A stretch of DNA of 40,841 nt, from positions 1 to 40,841 of the forward strand of contig CAMFYL010000015.1 in the NCBI GenBank assembly GCA_946002055.1, given 5' to 3'. The translations under genes and the position numbers were made by a program. The stretch is from an uncultured Roseburia sp. (GTDB taxonomy: Bacteria > Bacillota > Clostridia > Lachnospirales > Lachnospiraceae). The notes beneath the pieces were generated by a model, which did not search any database, was not told the DNA's origin, and saw only the letters and a list, made by a program, of their open reading frames with translations. Shown piece by piece: positions 15,700 to 23,951 of this stretch (within the stretch, counting starts at the first letter, position 1; each line of letters begins with the position of its first letter).

Positions 15700-16156
15700 T
15701 GACACCCATAATAAACATGAATATCTAGATATGGCCATAGAGGAAGTGCAACCGGATCGCATCTTTCATCTGGGAGATGGGGATGGATGTGAGATATATA
15801 TGGAGGCGGTGGCAGGATGTCCCGTGGAGATTGTTCGGGGCAACTGCGATTTTGCCAGCACACTTCCGGCGGAGGTGGTGATGAGAGTGGGGGCCCACGT
15901 GGTGATGTTAACCCACGGTCATTACTATCAGGTCAATTACGGAACAGAAGAACTCATCGAGGCTGCCAGAGAAAAAGGGGCTGATGTGGTGATGTATGGA
16001 CATACCCATGTGCCGGAAATCTCAGAGCATCATGGAGTTCTTGTAATCAATCCGGGGAGCATTTCTTATCCGAGACAGCGTGGAAAAGAACCATCTTATG
16101 CGGTGGTTGAGGTGGACGAAAAGGGCGAGTTTTCTAGTGAAATTCAGTATTTTTAA
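15680..16156 (+). CDS. YfcE/MJ0936-type metallophosphodiesterase
   Basis: This small (158-aa) calcineurin-like phosphoesterase has the metal ligand motifs in order: VVSDTHNK (6-13), HLGDGD (31-36), VRGNCD (53-58), LTHGHYY (75-81) and YGHTHVPE (106-113). A two-metal phosphodiesterase activity is known for the family; the natural substrate is not. It starts inside rdgB (20-base overlap), the standard pairing in Firmicutes, and ends the five-gene operon. An AT-only hairpin (16155-16182) follows and may act as a weak terminator. Confidence 0.92.
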   Translation: MRILVVSDTHNKHEYLDMAIEEVQPDRIFHLGDGDGCEIYMEAVAGCPVEIVRGNCDFASTLPAEVVMRVGAHVVMLTHGHYYQVNYGTEELIEAAREKGADVVMYGHTHVPEISEHHGVLVINPGSISYPRQRGKEPSYAVVEVDEKGEFSSEIQYF

Positions 16157-16183
16157 CTTTTTGTAAATTTTTAAAAAAAGTTG

Positions 16184-16212
16184 TTGACATTTATATGACC
16201 CTCACATATAAT
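16184..16212 (+). promoter_or_regulatory. Consensus promoter of the six-tRNA operon
   Basis: TTGACA (16184-16189), 17 bases, TATAAT (16207-16212): both boxes and the spacing are perfect. A GC-rich leader of about 45 bases precedes the first tRNA. Confidence 0.93.
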
Positions 16213-16263
16213 ATAACTTGCGTCACGGGTAAGGCACTTACATGTGAGGCGGCAAATATATAT

Positions 16264-16338
16264 CGGGGTGTGGCTCAGCTTGGCTAGAGCACCTGGTTTG
16301 GGACCAGGGGGTCGCAGGTTCGAATCCTGTCACCCCGA
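16264..16338 (+). tRNA. tRNA-Pro(TGG)
   Basis: Acceptor CGGGGTG / CACCCCG, discriminator A. Anticodon arm CCTGG-TTTGGGA-CCAGG gives TGG. T loop TTCGAAT. No CCA encoded. Confidence 0.95.
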
Positions 16339-16346
16339 TTGATTAT

Positions 16347-16417
16347 GCGGGTGTAGTTCAATGGTAGAACATCAGCCTTCCAAGCTGAATACGTGGGTTC
16401 GATTCCCATCACCCGCT
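16347..16417 (+). tRNA. tRNA-Gly(TCC)
   Basis: Acceptor GCGGGTG / CACCCGC, discriminator T. Anticodon loop CTTCCAA gives TCC. Length 71 bases, normal for Gly. No CCA encoded. Confidence 0.95.
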
Positions 16418-16438
16418 TCCTTTTTTTATAAAAGGTAT

Positions 16439-16512
<74 letters not shown>

Positions 16513-16517
16513 TTTAT

Positions 16518-16592
16518 GGTGGGTATAGCGCAGTTGGTTAGCGCGCCAGATTGTGGCTCTGGAGGCCAAGGGTTCGAATCCCTTTATCCACC
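16518..16592 (+). tRNA. tRNA-His(GTG)
   Basis: Acceptor GTGGGTA / TATCCAC, with the encoded extra G at 16518 opposite discriminator C, the His identity pair. Anticodon loop TTGTGGC gives GTG. Confidence 0.95.
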
Positions 16593-16624
16593 TTTGTTGC
16601 GGTAGGGCAACAGAACAACGTTGT

Positions 16625-16696
16625 TGGGCTATCGCCAAGCGGTAAGGCACTGGATTTTGATTCCAGCATTCGCAGGTTCGAATCCTGCTAGCCCAG
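16625..16696 (+). tRNA. tRNA-Gln(TTG)
   Basis: Acceptor TGGGCTA / TAGCCCA, discriminator G. Anticodon arm CTGGA-TTTTGAT-TCCAG gives TTG. Confidence 0.95.
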
Positions 16697-16713
16697 CTTC
16701 TTTTTTTATTGCA

Positions 16714-16788
16714 TGGAGCACTAGCTCAGTCGGTAGAGCACCTGACTTTTAATCAGGTTGTCGGGGGTTCGAATCCCCCGTGCTTCAC
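16714..16788 (+). tRNA. tRNA-Lys(TTT)
   Basis: Acceptor TGGAGCA / TGCTTCA, discriminator C. Anticodon arm CCTGA-CTTTTAA-TCAGG gives TTT. Last tRNA of the operon. Confidence 0.94.
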
Positions 16789-16792
16789 TTTT

Positions 16793-16823
16793 AGCGCAGA
16801 CCATAAGGTTTGCGCTTTTTTTG
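16793..16823 (+). terminator. Terminator of the tRNA operon
   Basis: AGCGCA..CC-ATAA-GG..TGCGCT followed by a run of seven T, 4 bases after the tRNA-Lys end. Confidence 0.9.
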
Positions 16824-16831
16824 TGTGTTTA

Positions 16832-16864
16832 GGGCCTAATTTGCAGAAATGGTGTTTTAGGCCC
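16832..16864. repeat. Inverted repeat of unknown role
   Basis: GGGCCTAA (16832-16839) and TTAGGCCC (16857-16864) form a perfect 8-bp stem with a 17-base loop. It has no T tail and lies just after the tRNA terminator. Confidence 0.5.
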
Positions 16865-16919
16865 CCGCGGAAGGTGGGAGGTTACAGACGAAACAAATGA
16901 AAAAACTGCCAATTTCCCC

Positions 16920-16947
16920 TTTACATTTTTTGTCAGATTGTTATAAT
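16920..16947 (+). promoter_or_regulatory. Promoter of the 2-oxoacid oxidoreductase operon
   Basis: TTTACA (16920-16925), 16 bases, TATAAT (16942-16947), with TGT before the -10. It yields an unusually long leader of about 160 bases. Confidence 0.55.
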
Positions 16948-16998
16948 AAACAAGTGTGCTACAGACATATGTACGCGACGGACGGACATTCCCGCGAG

Positions 16999-17020
16999 AC
17001 AGTGTACAATATACAACTGT
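16999..17020 (+). promoter_or_regulatory. Imperfect palindrome in the por leader
   Basis: ACAGT-GTA-CAATA-TAC-A-ACTGT pairs along its length apart from one bulged A. It lies about 50 bases into the predicted transcript and may be an RNA hairpin or a protein site. Confidence 0.35.
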
Positions 17021-17114
17021 AACAGAAGATATTAGGAAAACTAGAAGGCAATATGACAACACATTATCTACAATATTACGCACACAAGGTTATAGAGATA
17101 GGTAGGAGATACAA

Positions 17115-17693
17115 ATGAACGAGAAAATCGAGATTCGCTGGCATGGCCGTGGTGGCCAGGGTGCCAAGACTGCAGCACTGCTTTTGGCAGATGTGGCATT
17201 TAAGATAGGAAAGCAGGTGCAGGGCTTTCCGGAGTATGGTCCGGAGCGTATGGGTGCGCCAATTACAGCATACAACCGAATTAGTGATGAGGTGATTCGC
17301 GTTCATTCTAATATATACCATCCGGATTATGTGGTGGTTGTGGACGAGACGTTGCTTCACACCGTGGATGTAACCAGAGGTTTGAATCCGGCAGGAGCTA
17401 TTATTGTAAATACTGCAAAGAGCCCGGAGGAGATTGCTCCACAGGTGGCACCATACAATGGCAAGATAGTAACCATTGATGCAAGAAAGATTTCAGAAGA
17501 GGCCCTGGGCAAATATTTTCCAAACTCTCCAATGCTTGCAGCAGTTGTGGCTGTTACAGGTATTATGCCAAGGGAGGTATTCCTAAAGGAAATGCTTACC
17601 TCATATGAGCACAAGTTTGCGAAAAAGCCGGAAGTCATTGAGGGCAATATGAAGGCACTTGAGATGACCTTTGATGCGGTAGAGAATAAATAG
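17115..17693 (+). CDS. porG: 2-oxoacid:ferredoxin oxidoreductase, gamma subunit
   Basis: This 192-aa subunit belongs to a CoA-dependent 2-oxoacid:ferredoxin oxidoreductase, which turns pyruvate (or a branched-chain 2-oxoacid) into acyl-CoA, CO2 and reduced ferredoxin. Hallmarks are IRWHGRGGQGAKTAALLLA near the N-terminus, GFPEYGPERMGAPITAYNRI, and DYVVVVDETLL. GTAGGAG precedes the ATG. It is the first of four genes in the order gamma, delta, alpha, beta. That four-subunit form is usual in archaea and Thermotoga and also occurs in Clostridia beside or instead of the fused form. I cannot separate a pyruvate from a 2-oxoisovalerate enzyme by eye. Confidence 0.9.
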   Translation: MNEKIEIRWHGRGGQGAKTAALLLADVAFKIGKQVQGFPEYGPERMGAPITAYNRISDEVIRVHSNIYHPDYVVVVDETLLHTVDVTRGLNPAGAIIVNTAKSPEEIAPQVAPYNGKIVTIDARKISEEALGKYFPNSPMLAAVVAVTGIMPREVFLKEMLTSYEHKFAKKPEVIEGNMKALEMTFDAVENK

Positions 17694-17703
17694 GAGAGAA
17701 CAG

Positions 17704-18009
17704 ATGAGAACAGATATTTCAAAGATAAATGAGTCTACACCTTATACCGGTCTGACGGAGGGACTTCAGATTTTTGCAGGTGGAACAACAAAGTATTTTA
17801 ACACCGGTGAATGGAGAAACAACACACCGGTATTTCACGAAGATAAATGTAAGCAGTGCTTACTTTGCGCGCCGGTTTGTCCGGACAGCTGTATCCCGGT
17901 TATAGACGGCAAGCGAGGAGAGTTTGACTTAGACCACTGCAAAGGTTGTGGTATTTGCGTGAAGAACTGTCCATTTGGAGCACTGGAGATGAAGGAGGGA
18001 GTTAACTAA
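17704..18009 (+). CDS. porD: 2-oxoacid:ferredoxin oxidoreductase, delta (ferredoxin) subunit
   Basis: This 101-aa protein has a variable N-terminal 45 residues and then two [4Fe-4S] motifs, CKQCLLCAPVCP and CKGCGICVKNCP. It passes electrons from the thiamine subunit to external ferredoxin. The stop codon overlaps the alpha subunit ATG by one base (TAATG), so translation is coupled. AGGAGAG lies before its own ATG. Confidence 0.92.
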   Translation: MRTDISKINESTPYTGLTEGLQIFAGGTTKYFNTGEWRNNTPVFHEDKCKQCLLCAPVCPDSCIPVIDGKRGEFDLDHCKGCGICVKNCPFGALEMKEGVN

Positions 18010-19190
18010 TGGCTATCAGAGAACGCATGTCGGGAAATGAAGCGGTTTCCTATGCAATCAAACAGATTAATCCGGACGTTATGCCGGCATTCCCTATTAC
18101 TCCATCTACAGAGATTCCACAGATGGTGTCAAATTATATCGCAAACGGCGAAATCGACACAGAGTTTATTCCGGTAGAGAGTGAGCATTCGTCTATGAGT
18201 GCGGCTATCGGTGCTGAGGCGGCAGGAGCCCGTTCTTTAACAGCTACCTCATCAGCAGGTTTGGCATTTATGTGGGAGGAGCTTCTTTTGGCTGCGTCCA
18301 ACCGTATGCCGGTGGCTCTTGCTCTTGTAAATCGTACTTTATCAGGACCACTGAATATCAACTGTGACCACACAGACGGTATGGGGGCTAGAGATACGGG
18401 ATGGATTCAGATTTATGCAGAGAATAATCAGGAAGCATATGATAACTTTATTCAGGCATACCCAATTGCGGAGCATCCAGAGGTGCGACTTCCTATTATG
18501 ATTTGTCAGGATGGTTTTATTACAAGCCATGCTGTGGAGAACATTCTTCTTTTGGAGGATGAGCCGGTAAAAGAATTTGTAGGTGAGTATCAGCCGGAAG
18601 AGTTTTTGTTAAATCCCGGCAAACCGGTGGCAGTTGGCCCTTATGCGGTAAGTAACTTTGTTATGGAAGCAAGAAAGAATCAGTTGATTGCCTTAGAAAA
18701 TTCAAAACAGGTAATCCTTGATGTGGCAAAGAAATTTGCCCAGATTTCCGGAAGAGAGTATGGTCTTTTTGAGGAGTATCGCACAGAGGATGCAGACTAC
18801 ATTATGGTGATTATGGGTTCTGCAGCAGGTACTGCCAAGGAGGCAGTAGACCAGATGCGCGGGGAAGGTCACAAGGTTGGTGTTCTTAAGATTCGTGTCT
18901 TTCGCCCATTCCCGGCAGAGGAAATTGCAGAGGCGCTAAAGAACGCGAAAGCAGTGGCCATTATGGATCGTGCTGAGAGCTATAACGGTAATGGAGGGGT
19001 TCTTGGTGGCGAGATTACATCAGGCTTGTTTAAGAAGAAATATATGGTAGATTGTGTAAACTATATTTATGGTCTTGGTGGAAGAGATTTCACAGTAACC
19101 AATACCATGGAGATTTTCCATCAGCTTTCCGATATGGTGGAAAATGGAACAGAAGTTGAACAGTACCAGTATGTAGGAATTAGAAACTAG
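18009..19190 (+). CDS. porA: 2-oxoacid:ferredoxin oxidoreductase, alpha subunit
   Basis: This 393-aa subunit carries the pyrimidine-binding half of the thiamine site. Seen are the N-terminal MSGNEAVSYAIKQINPDVMPAFPITPSTEIP, the FIPVESEHSSMSAAIGAEAAGARSLTATSSAGL region (with the catalytic-site Glu), and a transketolase-C-like domain from about 250 onward containing VGVLKIRVFRPFPAEEI. The length is typical. It is placed between delta and beta, as expected for one complex. Confidence 0.93.
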   Translation: MAIRERMSGNEAVSYAIKQINPDVMPAFPITPSTEIPQMVSNYIANGEIDTEFIPVESEHSSMSAAIGAEAAGARSLTATSSAGLAFMWEELLLAASNRMPVALALVNRTLSGPLNINCDHTDGMGARDTGWIQIYAENNQEAYDNFIQAYPIAEHPEVRLPIMICQDGFITSHAVENILLLEDEPVKEFVGEYQPEEFLLNPGKPVAVGPYAVSNFVMEARKNQLIALENSKQVILDVAKKFAQISGREYGLFEEYRTEDADYIMVIMGSAAGTAKEAVDQMRGEGHKVGVLKIRVFRPFPAEEIAEALKNAKAVAIMDRAESYNGNGGVLGGEITSGLFKKKYMVDCVNYIYGLGGRDFTVTNTMEIFHQLSDMVENGTEVEQYQYVGIRN

Positions 19191-19203
19191 GAGGTGACGT
19201 AAG

Positions 19204-20151
19204 GTGAGTGAATACAATTTTAAAGAAGTAATGAGTAAGCCTGAGCGTCTTGCTCCGGGTCATAGAATGTGTGCCGGTTGTGGTGCTCCAATCGCAGTAA
19301 GAGCCGTGCTTCGTGCTCTTCACGAGGGTGATCACGCAGTAATCGGTAATGCAACAGGATGCTTGGAGGTATCTTCCTTTACCTACCCATACACAGCATG
19401 GGAGGACAGCTACATCCATAATGCATTTGAAAATGCCGGCTCTACCTTAAGTGGTGTTGAGACAGCATACAAGGCTTTGAAAAAGAGAGGCCGTATTCCA
19501 GAGGATGCAAACTATAAATTCATCACATTCGGTGGTGATGGCGGTACATATGATATTGGTTTCCAGTCACTTTCCGGAGCTATGGAGCGTGGCCACGATA
19601 TGGTTTATGTTTGCTACGATAATGGTGCTTATATGAACACCGGTATTCAGCGTTCCTCTGCAACACCAATGTATGCAGATACCACCACCACTCCTGTTGG
19701 TAAGGAGTCCAATGGTAAGATGCAAAATCGCAAGGACTTGGCATCTATCATTGCAGACCATGATGTGCCTTATGTGGCGCAGACCACTATGATTGGCAAT
19801 TTTTCTGATTTGCATCAGAAGGCAGAAAAGGCGATTTATACAGAGGGCGCAGCATTTCTCAATATTATGGCACCATGTCCCCGTGGCTGGAGATATGATC
19901 CATCCGAGGTGATGAAGATTTGTAAGCTTGGTGTTGAGACTTGCTACTGGCCAATGTTTGAGGTGGACCATGGTAAATGGAGACTGACCTACGAGCCAAA
20001 GAAGAAGCTTCCGATTGAAGACTTCCTTCGTGAGCAGGGCAGATTCAAGCATTTGTTTAAGCCTGGCAACGAGGACTTGCTTGTGCAGTTCCAGGCAGAA
20101 GTAGACAGACGTTGGGAAGACTTGCAGTATAAGTGTGCGAGAGATAACTAA
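19204..20151 (+). CDS. porB: 2-oxoacid:ferredoxin oxidoreductase, beta (thiamine-binding) subunit
   Basis: This 315-aa subunit holds thiamine diphosphate and one [4Fe-4S] cluster. It shows HRMCAGCGAPI near residue 20 (cluster Cys pair), NATGCLEVSS, the thiamine motif GDGGTYDIGFQSLSGAMERG ending in DNGAYMNTG, and a late Cys in KICKLGVETC. The start is GTG, preceded by AGGAGGTGACGTAAG. It completes the complex with the three genes before it. A strong terminator follows. Confidence 0.93.
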   Translation: MSEYNFKEVMSKPERLAPGHRMCAGCGAPIAVRAVLRALHEGDHAVIGNATGCLEVSSFTYPYTAWEDSYIHNAFENAGSTLSGVETAYKALKKRGRIPEDANYKFITFGGDGGTYDIGFQSLSGAMERGHDMVYVCYDNGAYMNTGIQRSSATPMYADTTTTPVGKESNGKMQNRKDLASIIADHDVPYVAQTTMIGNFSDLHQKAEKAIYTEGAAFLNIMAPCPRGWRYDPSEVMKICKLGVETCYWPMFEVDHGKWRLTYEPKKKLPIEDFLREQGRFKHLFKPGNEDLLVQFQAEVDRRWEDLQYKCARDN

Positions 20152-20187
20152 AAAGACGGGATCGATGAGCGGTCCCGTCTTTTTTTA
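20152..20187 (+). terminator. Terminator of the por operon
   Basis: AAAAGACGGGA / TCCCGTCTTTTTTT, with an 11-base loop, begins immediately after the porB stop. Confidence 0.92.
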
Positions 20188-20248
20188 TACACAATTTTAT
20201 CTATTTGCATAGAAATGACAGAAAAATGTGTGAAAAAAATATCAATTG

Positions 20249-20278
20249 TTGCCTTTCTATTTGCCACACCTGTATAAT
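20249..20278 (+). promoter_or_regulatory. Promoter of the hydrogenase operon
   Basis: TTGCCT (20249-20254), 18 bases, TATAAT (20273-20278). The leader is about 35 bases. Confidence 0.6.
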
Positions 20279-20318
20279 TAAGTACAACGAATGTATTAAG
20301 TATTAGGAGGGGTGAAAT

Positions 20319-22160
20319 TTGAGTAGATTAACAGTTCAGATGGAGGATCGTGCTGCATCTGCAACCAAGAACATGATTCAGGAATTTCAACAACGAATCG
20401 TAGCAAATCCGCCGGGAACTTGTCCTGTGGATATGCAGCTTGCTTTCCTTAAGGTGTGCCATGCACAGAGTTGTGGCAAGTGTGTGCCTTGTCGTGTGGG
20501 ATTAGGACAGCTTGAGAATTTGCTGGAAGATGTTATGAACAACAGGGCAACGATGCATACCTTGGAGTTGATTGAGGAGGCGGCAAAGAATATCGAGACG
20601 TCTGCTGATTGCGCCATCGGTTTTGATGCGGCTCATATGGTGCTTTTAGGTGTACAGGGATTTCGAGATGATTACATTTCCCATATTCAGAATAAGAGAT
20701 GTATCGGTTCTTTTGAACAGCCGATTCCATGTATTGACAGATGTCCTGCCCATGTGGATATTCCGGGATATATTGCACTGACTGAAGCTGAGCAATATGA
20801 TGATGCGGTTCGTCTCATTCGAAAGGACAATCCGTTCCCTACTGCCTGCGCTCTTATCTGTGAGCATCCGTGTGAGGAGCAGTGTCGTAGAAACATTATT
20901 GACAGTGCAGTAAACATTCGAGGAATTAAGCGCTCCGCAGTTGACGGTGCAGACTTAGAGAATATCCCGGTACCACCAAAGGCAGAATCCACCGGAAAGA
21001 GAGTTGCTATCGTAGGTGGTGGTCCAAGTGGATTGACTGCGGCGTACTTCCTGCAGCTGATGGGACATCAGTGTACGGTGTTTGAGGAGAAGCCAAAGCT
21101 TGGTGGTATGCTTCGCTATGGTATTCCAAACTATCGCTTCCCCAGAGAGAGGCTACAGGAAGATATCGATTACATATTAAAGACCGGTGTGGAAGTAAAG
21201 CTTAATGCCCGGATTGGTAAGGACATTTCCATCGCTCAGTTAGAGCAGGATTATGATGCTACCTATATTGCTATCGGTGCCCAGACGGATAAGAAGTTTG
21301 ACATTGAAGGCTCCGACAGCAACAACGTAGTTTCTGCTGTCAACCTGTTGAGAGATGTGGGACTGGAAAAGCCAATTGATTTTACAGGTAAGAGAGTCTG
21401 TGTCATTGGTGGCGGAAATGTGGCTATGGATTGCGCCAGAACGGCTGTCCGTGCCAATGCCAAGACAGTGAGCATTGTTTATCGTCGTCAGGAAAAAGAT
21501 ATGACAGCTTCTCCGGTGGAAATTCGAGGAGCTATCGAAGAGGGAGTTGAATTATATACACTGCAGGCACCACTTCGTGTGGAAGCGGATGAAAAAGGCG
21601 ATGTGGTAGCTCTTTGGACACAGCCTCAGATTAGTGGATTATATGATAGAAACGGCAGACCAAAGTCAAGTAAGGCAGATAAGGAACCGGTTCGTATTCC
21701 ATGTGATGTGATTTTGGTGGCCATAGGTCAGGATATTGAGAGTGAACACTACGAGGAGCATGGTATTGAAACCAAGTGGAATCGCATTGTTACCGATGAG
21801 GGGGGCAGAATTTTAGGAAAAGACGGACTCTTCTCCGGTGGAGACTGTGTTTCCGGACCTGCCACGGTTATCAAAGCCATTGCTGCAGGAAAGGTTGCAG
21901 CGGCAAATATCGATGAATATTTAGGATTCAAACACGAGATTTCGGTGGATGTGGATATACCATCGCCACTGATGAATGACAAACTGCCTTCCGGTCGTAT
22001 CCATTTGACAGAGAGAGACGCCAATGAGAGGAAGTGCGACTTTGAAGGAATTGAGAATTGTATGAGTCATGAAGAAATGAAGCAGGAGACGGCAAGATGT
22101 CTGCGCTGCGATCATTATGGCTGTGGTACATTGAGAGGAGGCAGAGAGTTAAAATGGTAA
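20319..22160 (+). CDS. NuoF-type Fe-S segment fused to a GltD-like FAD/NAD(P) oxidoreductase, hydrogenase partner
   Basis: This 613-aa flavoprotein has residues 1-120 corresponding to the C-terminal Fe-S part of NuoF/HydB, with SCGKCVPCRVG (C52, C55, C58) and C98 as [4Fe-4S] ligands. The FMN/NADH-binding part of NuoF is absent. Residues about 125-610 are a GltD/NfnB-like unit: cysteine motifs CIDRCPAHVDIP and CEHPCEEQCRR for Fe-S clusters, the FAD loop VGGGPSGLTAA, GGMLRYGIPNYRFP, the nucleotide loop IGGGNVAMDCARTA and SGGDCVSGPATVIKAIAAGK. The C-terminus adds CLRCDHYGCG. It starts at TTG with AGGAGGGG upstream and overlaps the hydrogenase start by 7 bases. It most likely moves electrons between NAD(P)H and HydA, possibly with ferredoxin by bifurcation. 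The cofactor preference is not certain. Confidence 0.85.
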   Translation: MSRLTVQMEDRAASATKNMIQEFQQRIVANPPGTCPVDMQLAFLKVCHAQSCGKCVPCRVGLGQLENLLEDVMNNRATMHTLELIEEAAKNIETSADCAIGFDAAHMVLLGVQGFRDDYISHIQNKRCIGSFEQPIPCIDRCPAHVDIPGYIALTEAEQYDDAVRLIRKDNPFPTACALICEHPCEEQCRRNIIDSAVNIRGIKRSAVDGADLENIPVPPKAESTGKRVAIVGGGPSGLTAAYFLQLMGHQCTVFEEKPKLGGMLRYGIPNYRFPRERLQEDIDYILKTGVEVKLNARIGKDISIAQLEQDYDATYIAIGAQTDKKFDIEGSDSNNVVSAVNLLRDVGLEKPIDFTGKRVCVIGGGNVAMDCARTAVRANAKTVSIVYRRQEKDMTASPVEIRGAIEEGVELYTLQAPLRVEADEKGDVVALWTQPQISGLYDRNGRPKSSKADKEPVRIPCDVILVAIGQDIESEHYEEHGIETKWNRIVTDEGGRILGKDGLFSGGDCVSGPATVIKAIAAGKVAAANIDEYLGFKHEISVDVDIPSPLMNDKLPSGRIHLTERDANERKCDFEGIENCMSHEEMKQETARCLRCDHYGCGTLRGGRELKW

Positions 22161-23878
22161 ATGCTACAATTAACGGAAAAGCAGTCTGCGTGGAGAAAGG
22201 CACCACCATTTTAAAGGCTGCCACAATGGCGGGAATTAAGATCCCTACTCTATGTTTTTTGGAAGAAATCAATGAAATCGGCGCATGCCGTGTCTGTATG
22301 GTTGAGATTGAAGGAAAAGACCATCTGGTTGCAGCTTGTAATAATGTGGTGGAGGAGGGCATGGTGATCTACACCAACACCACAAAGGTGTTCGCTGCCA
22401 GACGAGCTAATGTGGAGTTTATTCTTTCCCAGCACGATTACCATTGCGCCACCTGCGTGCGCAATCAGAACTGCTCCCTGCAGGACTTGGCCTCAGAGCT
22501 GAATATTATAGAACTTCCCTATGAACAGGAAATTGAAAGACAGCCTTGGGATCACTCCTTCCCGATTATTCGAGATTCCGGCAAGTGTATCAAATGTATG
22601 CGATGCATCCAGGTCTGTGACAAGATTCAGGATATGAATGTTTGGGATGTGGTGAACACCGGTAAGCGAACCAGTGTAAATACCAAGGAGAACGTTCCCA
22701 TTCGCGACGCAGACTGTGCAGCCTGCGGACAGTGCATTACCCATTGCCCAACAGGAGCTCTTCGGGAGAGAAATGACACCATTCAGGTGATGCGTGCTAT
22801 TCGTGACCCTAAGAAAGTCGTTATCGTTCAGATTGCTCCGGCAGTTCGTGCGGCCTGGGGTGAGAGCTTTGGCCTTAGCCGAGATGAGGCTACGGTAGGT
22901 AAGATGGTAGCTGCCACAAGACAGATTGGATTTGACTATGTATTTGATACGGATTTCTCGGCAGATCTTACCATTATGGAAGAGGGAAATGAATTATTTG
23001 ATAGATTAAGCAAGAGAGATGCGGGAGCAAAATTCCCAATGTTTACTTCCTGCTGTCCGGGATGGGTTCGCTTTATGAAGAGCCAGTATCCGGAATACAC
23101 AGACCATCTCTCCACCGCCAAGTCTCCACAGCAAATGTTTGGAGCAGTGGCAAAATCCTACTATGCGCAGGTCCTTGATATTGACCCGGCAGATATTTTC
23201 TGTGTATCTGTCATGCCATGTACCGCCAAGAAGTACGAGTGCGATGTGCCACAGGTGAATGATGCTGGTGCCGGTAAGGATGTGGATGTTGCCCTTACCA
23301 CAAGAGAATTGATTCGCATGATGAAATCTGCCCAGGTGAATCTTGAGACACTGGAGGAACAGGAATTTGATCAGCCAATCGGCCTGGGAACCGGTGCCGG
23401 AGTTATTTTCGGTGCCACCGGTGGTGTTATGGAGGCAGCCCTTCGAAGCGCGGTGTACTTTGCTACCGGCAAGAATCCGGGGGCAGATGACTTTGCTATT
23501 GTTCGTGGAAGTGACGGCATTCGGGAGGCTACGGTGGATATTGCAGGAACCAAGGTGAAGGCAGCCGTTGCCAGTGGCCTTGGCAATGCCAGAAAGCTTA
23601 TGGAACAGGTAAGAAACGGTGAAGTAGATTATGACTTTATCGAGATTATGGCATGTCCGGGAGGCTGTGCCGGCGGTGGCGGTCAGCCAATCCACGACGG
23701 AGAAGAGTTGGCTTGTGAGAGAGGACAGAAGTTATATGACATTGATAAGAATAGTCAGCTTCGATTCTCCCATGAGAATCCGGCCATTGTAGACATCTAC
23801 GACAAGTTCTTAGAGAAACCATTGTCACACAAAGCACATCAGCTGCTTCATACAAGACAGGCAGACTGGGAGTTGTAA
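22154..23878 (+). CDS. hydA: [FeFe]-hydrogenase catalytic subunit
   Basis: This 574-aa enzyme reduces protons to H2 or the reverse. Domains in order: [2Fe-2S] plant-ferredoxin-like (C34, C45, C48, C62); His-ligated [4Fe-4S] (H94 or H97 with C98, C101, C107); two [4Fe-4S] motifs (C145-C155 and C188-C198); and the H-cluster domain. The H-cluster domain has TSCCPGW (299-304), MPCTAKKYE (355-363) and MACPGGCAGGGGQP (499-512), all three complete. There is no C-terminal extra [2Fe-2S] domain. The ATG overlaps the previous gene's stop, with GAGAGGAGG upstream, showing tight coupling to the GltD-like partner. No maturases (HydE, HydF, HydG) are in the window. Confidence 0.96.
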   Translation: MVNATINGKAVCVEKGTTILKAATMAGIKIPTLCFLEEINEIGACRVCMVEIEGKDHLVAACNNVVEEGMVIYTNTTKVFAARRANVEFILSQHDYHCATCVRNQNCSLQDLASELNIIELPYEQEIERQPWDHSFPIIRDSGKCIKCMRCIQVCDKIQDMNVWDVVNTGKRTSVNTKENVPIRDADCAACGQCITHCPTGALRERNDTIQVMRAIRDPKKVVIVQIAPAVRAAWGESFGLSRDEATVGKMVAATRQIGFDYVFDTDFSADLTIMEEGNELFDRLSKRDAGAKFPMFTSCCPGWVRFMKSQYPEYTDHLSTAKSPQQMFGAVAKSYYAQVLDIDPADIFCVSVMPCTAKKYECDVPQVNDAGAGKDVDVALTTRELIRMMKSAQVNLETLEEQEFDQPIGLGTGAGVIFGATGGVMEAALRSAVYFATGKNPGADDFAIVRGSDGIREATVDIAGTKVKAAVASGLGNARKLMEQVRNGEVDYDFIEIMACPGGCAGGGGQPIHDGEELACERGQKLYDIDKNSQLRFSHENPAIVDIYDKFLEKPLSHKAHQLLHTRQADWEL

Positions 23879-23900
23879 GAAATTGAATGATGAAAGAGAT

Positions 23901-23939
23901 AACAAGCCGCTGAGGGGACCCAGTGGCTTGTTTTTTTTT
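23901..23939 (+). terminator. Terminator of the hydrogenase operon
   Basis: AACAAGCC.CTG / CAG.GGCTTGTT with nine following T, 22 bases after the stop. Confidence 0.9.
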
Positions 23940-23951
23940 ACCTTAAAATCA

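Noticed and set aside
16939-16955. TTGTT-N6-AACAA over the por -10 as a Rex (NADH-sensing) site
   Set aside because: The usual Rex site has eight bases between these half-sites and a TTGTTAA/TTAACAA core; the spacing here is two bases short.
23006-23695. 229-aa frame opposite hydA
   Set aside because: It is fully antisense to the conserved H-cluster domain and has no family features; a shadow of codon bias.
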